The position numbers were made by a program, and so were the translations under genes. Shown one piece after another: positions 60,596-64,000 of a DNA stretch of 64,000 nucleotides. The stretch is from Cycas panzhihuaensis (taxonomy: Eukaryota > Cycadophyta): the NCBI GenBank assembly GCA_023213395.1, contig CM041465.1, positions 101,315,741 through 101,379,740 on the forward strand, in the 5' to 3' direction. The stretch's first letter is position 1; every line of letters starts with the position of its first letter. The notes under the pieces were generated by a model. The model was not told the DNA's origin. It did not search any database and saw only the letters and a program-made list of their open reading frames with translations.

Positions 60596-61891
60596 GTTAA
60601 TGGAAAATTATTATCTCCAAATATTATATTACAAGAGCAATGTACTTATAAATGCAACCACCTCATGACTATCCAATTACATTTGAGAACCTCCAGAAAG
60701 ACTTATATATGCTTTGCATAAATCTATAGAAATGCATACATCTTTACAATTATACATAAGATAAATTACATATGAAAGGGGTTTATGAATTAAATATTGC
60801 ATAATATCCAATACTCTTCCTTAATGTCTAATTTATAAACAATATAAAAGTTTTTGTCTTCACTTAAAATAATAGCTAAAATTTTTATCTTCACATAATT
60901 CAAGTCCCCACTAAGAAGGAGAACTTTAAGCTCTAGAAGTGACTTAGCCTCTTATGAGACAATACTACTACATGTAAAGTTGCAAAGACACAAATATAAA
61001 CTCCTTTATTAATCAAACTTCAATCTTAAAAATAACTAATGTCTATATGAAACAACTAATATCTATTAGGCTACATCAGTAACTAATTGTTATAGCTATT
61101 AGTTAGTCATGAAGTGTTCTGCATACATGGTTTACAATTGATCAATATTAAATAACTAACTTTGGGAATATGTCAAACTAGTTAACCAATAAGTAGTTGC
61201 ATATGGAGGGATAAGAGTAGCCTTGTAATTATATACCACACCCATTGACATATAGCCTTCAACTCTAATGTTACTCTTCATAGTGGCTTTAACATTAATA
61301 AACTCAATCATCAACATTAACTCCAAACTCTAAACTAACTCTAAAGTCCATCAACATCAATAAGTGTTCTCAAAAGGGCTTAAATATAGCTAAATAATCA
61401 TCAACAAAGGTGGTTAAATATGAATAACATCCAACATCATACCATGCAACTTTAAAAACTTCAATCTCTGTCTCTTAACACCTTTACATATTTCTCTTTT
61501 TTTATATGCCAAAAAATAGGTTCTCATGAGCTATGAGTCAAAATAGAAAAATTATCCTTGTAAGTAACTTTTCACTTACAAAAACATCTACAACCTTCAA
61601 TATATATCTAGAAACATTTAAACAACTACATTTACTAAAATTTTGCCTCAAACGTTTCTAAAAAAGAACTTGCAAAAGTTATGAAATTTCACTTGTCTAA
61701 ATTTAATTATTAAAATAAATTCCATTTCAAACTAGAAGGTGTTCATGTGACCACCTACTTCATAGGCACAAGAGCGTAGATCTCAATGTAATAGACAATT
61801 TTAAATTTGGACTTCGTATGTAGAAATAATACCTAAAATACCACATGCATGTCATGAATTGAGTTAAGGCTAAAATATCAAGTTTAGCCCC
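60596..61891. other. AT-rich stretch without a recognised gene
   Basis: Lies between the end of gypsy-B2 and an LTR fragment. No frame over 60 codons with a motif and no repeat shared with other parts of the window. Confidence 0.4.
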
Positions 61892-62315
61892 TGTTGAGAA
61901 TAGAAGGTCCAACCCTCTAACAGCCACCAAGATCTATTACTTTCTTACAACTAGTTATAGAAATGAAACATACAAATTACATGCAAGTTCTTAAAACTAG
62001 AGATTATACAGTAACAAGATAATGAAAGCCAAACATCACATGTGCACCTGATATAACGTGGTAAAACCCTAGCAGTGTGTAAGGGAAACATCCACACAAG
62101 AAAGGTATCGATCTTTATTACTGCAGAATGGAGAAATAGTATATCACAGATACAGAGTGCTCTCTGGAACAACAATCAGCCACCGCCCTCTTTACAGTAC
62201 ATTGCATAACATTGTAACATAACAAGAAAAGCCCTAAAACAGGCTACATGTGAGGACATCCAAGACCTAAATCTCAACCATAGAATCTAGGGTTATTTTT
62301 CTTGAATGACCCTGA
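61892..62315 (-). repeat. LTR fragment related to copia-1, cut by copia-C
   Basis: Plus-strand TGTTGAGAATAG, then landmarks shared with the copia-1 LTRs: CACCAAGATCTA, ACATGCAAGTTCTTAAA, GGTAAAACCCTAGCAGTGTG and TAGAATCTAGGG, up to GAATGACCCTGA. The remaining third of the LTR is not present before copia-C begins. It is more diverged from copia-1 and copia-2 than they are from each other. Confidence 0.82.
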
Positions 62316-62611
62316 TGAAAAGGGTTAATGACATAAGGTCATTACATTAGTTGATTATTTCGAAAAAGGGTCTTAAGTGAACTTTAAATTAGATCACTTA
62401 AGTGAAATGCACTTTCATGTGCATTATGTGTAATTTTATTTCACCTAACTCAAATGCTCCCTCTCTCAATATAAAAGTAAAGCTCAATGGAGGAGATTCA
62501 TTCTTTACCTCCCCATTTTGTGAGCTACTTTCTTTCTCTCAAGTCTCTCTTGCTCCCATGTTTGCCTTTGTGTTTAGTGCATGGAGATGAAGGATAGATC
62601 CACTCTTTTCA
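62316..62611 (+). repeat. 5' LTR of copia-C
   Basis: About 296 bases from TGAAAAGGG to CTTTTCA, followed after two bases by a perfect primer site. It contains a TATA box and no long frame. The left end is inferred from where the host LTR stops. The 3' LTR lies outside the window. Confidence 0.7.
62470..62477 (+). promoter_or_regulatory. TATA box in copia-C LTR
   Basis: TATAAAAG, about 140 bases before the LTR end, in the usual U3/R position. Confidence 0.55.
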
Positions 62612-62613
62612 TG

Positions 62614-62625
62614 TGGTATCAGAGC
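62614..62625 (+). other. Primer binding site of copia-C (initiator tRNA-Met)
   Basis: TGGTATCAGAGC, an exact match to the copia primer-site consensus, two bases after the LTR. Confidence 0.9.
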
Positions 62626-63185
62626 TTACTTCCTTCATATTCCCCACTTGCACTTGCAATGGAGCCATCACTTCCTTCTCCCCCACAATCCATGTGGTGA
62701 AGGAGATTGTGAAAGTGAATTTAGAAATATTTTCAAGTTATTATGATAGCATATTTTGTATTGTTTGCTTTTCCTTTCTCTTTTGCAGGTTTGGAAGCAT
62801 AATACAAGGAGTTGTAAGGCCCAAGGATTCCAATCCTTTGCTGGCCATTCATGCTATCTCATTCTTCTTTTCTTTTCCTTTTTGTCCATTTAACAAGGGA
62901 AATCTTTGTCAGAAATTTTTCCGAGATTTAGAAGAATGATTGTAAGGGAGTTTTACCCATTTTTTAAAGAATTTTGAGCCATTAAAAATATCTATCATTG
63001 TATGCTCTCACCTTGCCCATATTGGGATCACGGTGATCAAAAATGATGGAAATTTCATATGGTATCATGTGTTAATGAGATATTAGCAAGCTGAAATTTC
63101 TGCAGAAATATAATTTGATTATTGAACTTCACAGGTCTACAAAATCATCTACAGAGATCCAATTGAAGTGATTCCAATTTTCAAA

Positions 63186-63464
63186 GATGGAGCTCTGAGT
63201 CTACTTTCCAGTGCAAAAAACGGCACCTAATTTGGATGTCGTATGAGGAAGTTATTGCTGTTTTAGTGAACAGCAGTTATTTTTAGTAAGAATTCTGGAA
63301 AAATATCATTTCCTAAATTTTCGGGGCTGTCAAAAACTTTCCAGAACTCATTTGGACCTAATTCCACTTCTTGGAGATGAAGATCTGAGTCTAGTTTGCA
63401 GCACAAAAATCGGCACTCCATTTCGGCATCGTGGGAGAAAGTTATTGCAGATTTAGTGAAGAGT
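63186..63464 (+). repeat. Two ~89-bp direct repeats spaced 190 bp apart
   Basis: 63186-63274 and 63376-63464 share CTGAGTCTA, GCAAAAA, CGGCAC, GAAAGTTATTGC-type and TTTAGTGAA blocks in the same order with equal spacing. Probably two periods of a ~190-bp repeat in the element leader. Confidence 0.8.
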
Positions 63465-63636
63465 ACTTTTTTTTGTATTAACAAAAAAAAAAAAAAAAGT
63501 GAAGAAAATTTCTTCCTTTTTATAAGGCTTAAAAGCCCATTGTAAAAGTGAGAAAAAAAAACACCTAGATCAGAGAAATATCCGGTGTCCTCACTCACTT
63601 ATTATCATTGCATTTCAGCACTCTAAAATCACTCAA

Positions 63637-63693
63637 AGCAAGCACACCAAAGACACTTCAAGCAAGCACTCCAAAGGCACTCCAAGCAAGCAT
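63637..63693 (+). repeat. 24-bp tandem repeat, about 2.4 copies
   Basis: CAAGCAAGCAC followed by (A/T)CCAAAG(A/G)CACT, repeated with one or two differences per copy. Confidence 0.8.
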
Positions 63694-64000
63694 TATTTTC
63701 AGTTAAATGTACGTTTGATGCAATTCGATAATCTTTTCACTCTTCCTAAAAGGAACGCATCACGTACGCTATTTTCCGCCATCTTGTACTTGTTCACACA
63801 CTCACCAAGGTTGAGATACCTTGGTTGGCAGAATGCCGTGCCATAAAGGAGGTGTGGGTTTGAAGTTGGGACCGGACTAAGCAGGAATATTGGTGAGGTT
63901 TGGTTAGCCATACCATCGTGCCTCAATCAGGGATCATCCTGATAACCAACCGGGAAAACTAAAACTTTAATACAAGATTAAAATATACCCGATCCAATAT

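Larger units (their letters stand above)
62626..64000 (+). other. Leader/internal region of copia-C, coding not reached
   Basis: About 1.4 kb after the primer site without a gag motif. A TTTTGCAG/G resembling a splice acceptor occurs at 62782-62789. Frames of 75-111 codons exist but none shows a family motif. It contains a 190-bp spaced direct repeat, a 17-base A tract (63481-63498) and a 24-bp tandem repeat. A long untranslated leader, or a non-autonomous element, is likely. Base composition is less AT-biased than the rest of the right end, consistent with a younger insertion. Confidence 0.5.

Noticed and set aside
63263-63598. 111-codon minus-strand frame near the right end
   Set aside because: It covers the direct repeats and the poly-A/T tract of the copia-C leader and has no motif.

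Overview
This window looks like intergenic DNA from a large plant nuclear genome. I find no intact host gene and no convincing RNA gene. Almost everything recognisable is decayed LTR retrotransposon. The families are plant-typical: Ty1/copia elements with initiator-tRNA-Met primer sites (TGGTATCAGAGC), and a Tat/Retand-like Ty3/gypsy element with an antisense plant mobile domain (PMD) and a second RNase H. Reading frames are broken mainly by TAA/TAG in place of Gln codons and by lost Trp codons, as expected from methylcytosine deamination in old silenced repeats. A gymnosperm or another repeat-rich large plant genome would fit, but the species cannot be read from this sequence.

Layout. 1-2250: a very old copia remnant on the minus strand. 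3200-6000: copia-A on the minus strand (LTR, RNase H, RT, half of the integrase), abutting a gypsy gag fragment on the minus strand (6006-6625). 6626-26872: gypsy-A on the plus strand, with 5' LTR, primer site, gag, truncated RT, RNase H, integrase, antisense PMD gene, a second (archaeal-like) RNase H, polypurine tract and 3' LTR. The 3' LTR is split by the nested copia-1 (19397-24673, minus strand), flanked by a perfect 5-bp target duplication. 28564-29906 and 46418-48595: gypsy-B1, whose integrase is interrupted by a 16.5-kb block. That block (29907-46417) consists of TA-rich microsatellites alternating with four direct copies of a 1.3-kb unit. 48596-60595: gypsy-B2, broken by copia-2 (49259-53475) and by an LTR element with no recognisable coding capacity (53799-58526). 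61892-64000: a fragment of a copia-1-type LTR, invaded by the 5' end of another copia element (copia-C).

The most interesting object is the 16.5-kb block. Each 1.3-kb unit, read on the minus strand, is the 3' end of a gypsy-A-like element: the tail of its second RNase H, a spacer, the polypurine tract, and the start of an LTR (TGTTTCCCA). Every unit meets the microsatellite at nearly the same two bases. This suggests a satellite born by tandem amplification of a retrotransposon 3' end that already carried a TA microsatellite, rather than independent insertions.

The nesting gives a relative history. Gypsy-A is older than copia-1, and gypsy-B2 is older than both copia-2 and the 53799 element. 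Two TA tracts expanded inside LTRs after insertion, because the sister copy lacks them. No working transposition system remains here. Coordinates of decayed segments are approximate to about 10-50 bases unless a terminus is named. All homology calls come from reading translations and comparing repeats by eye.
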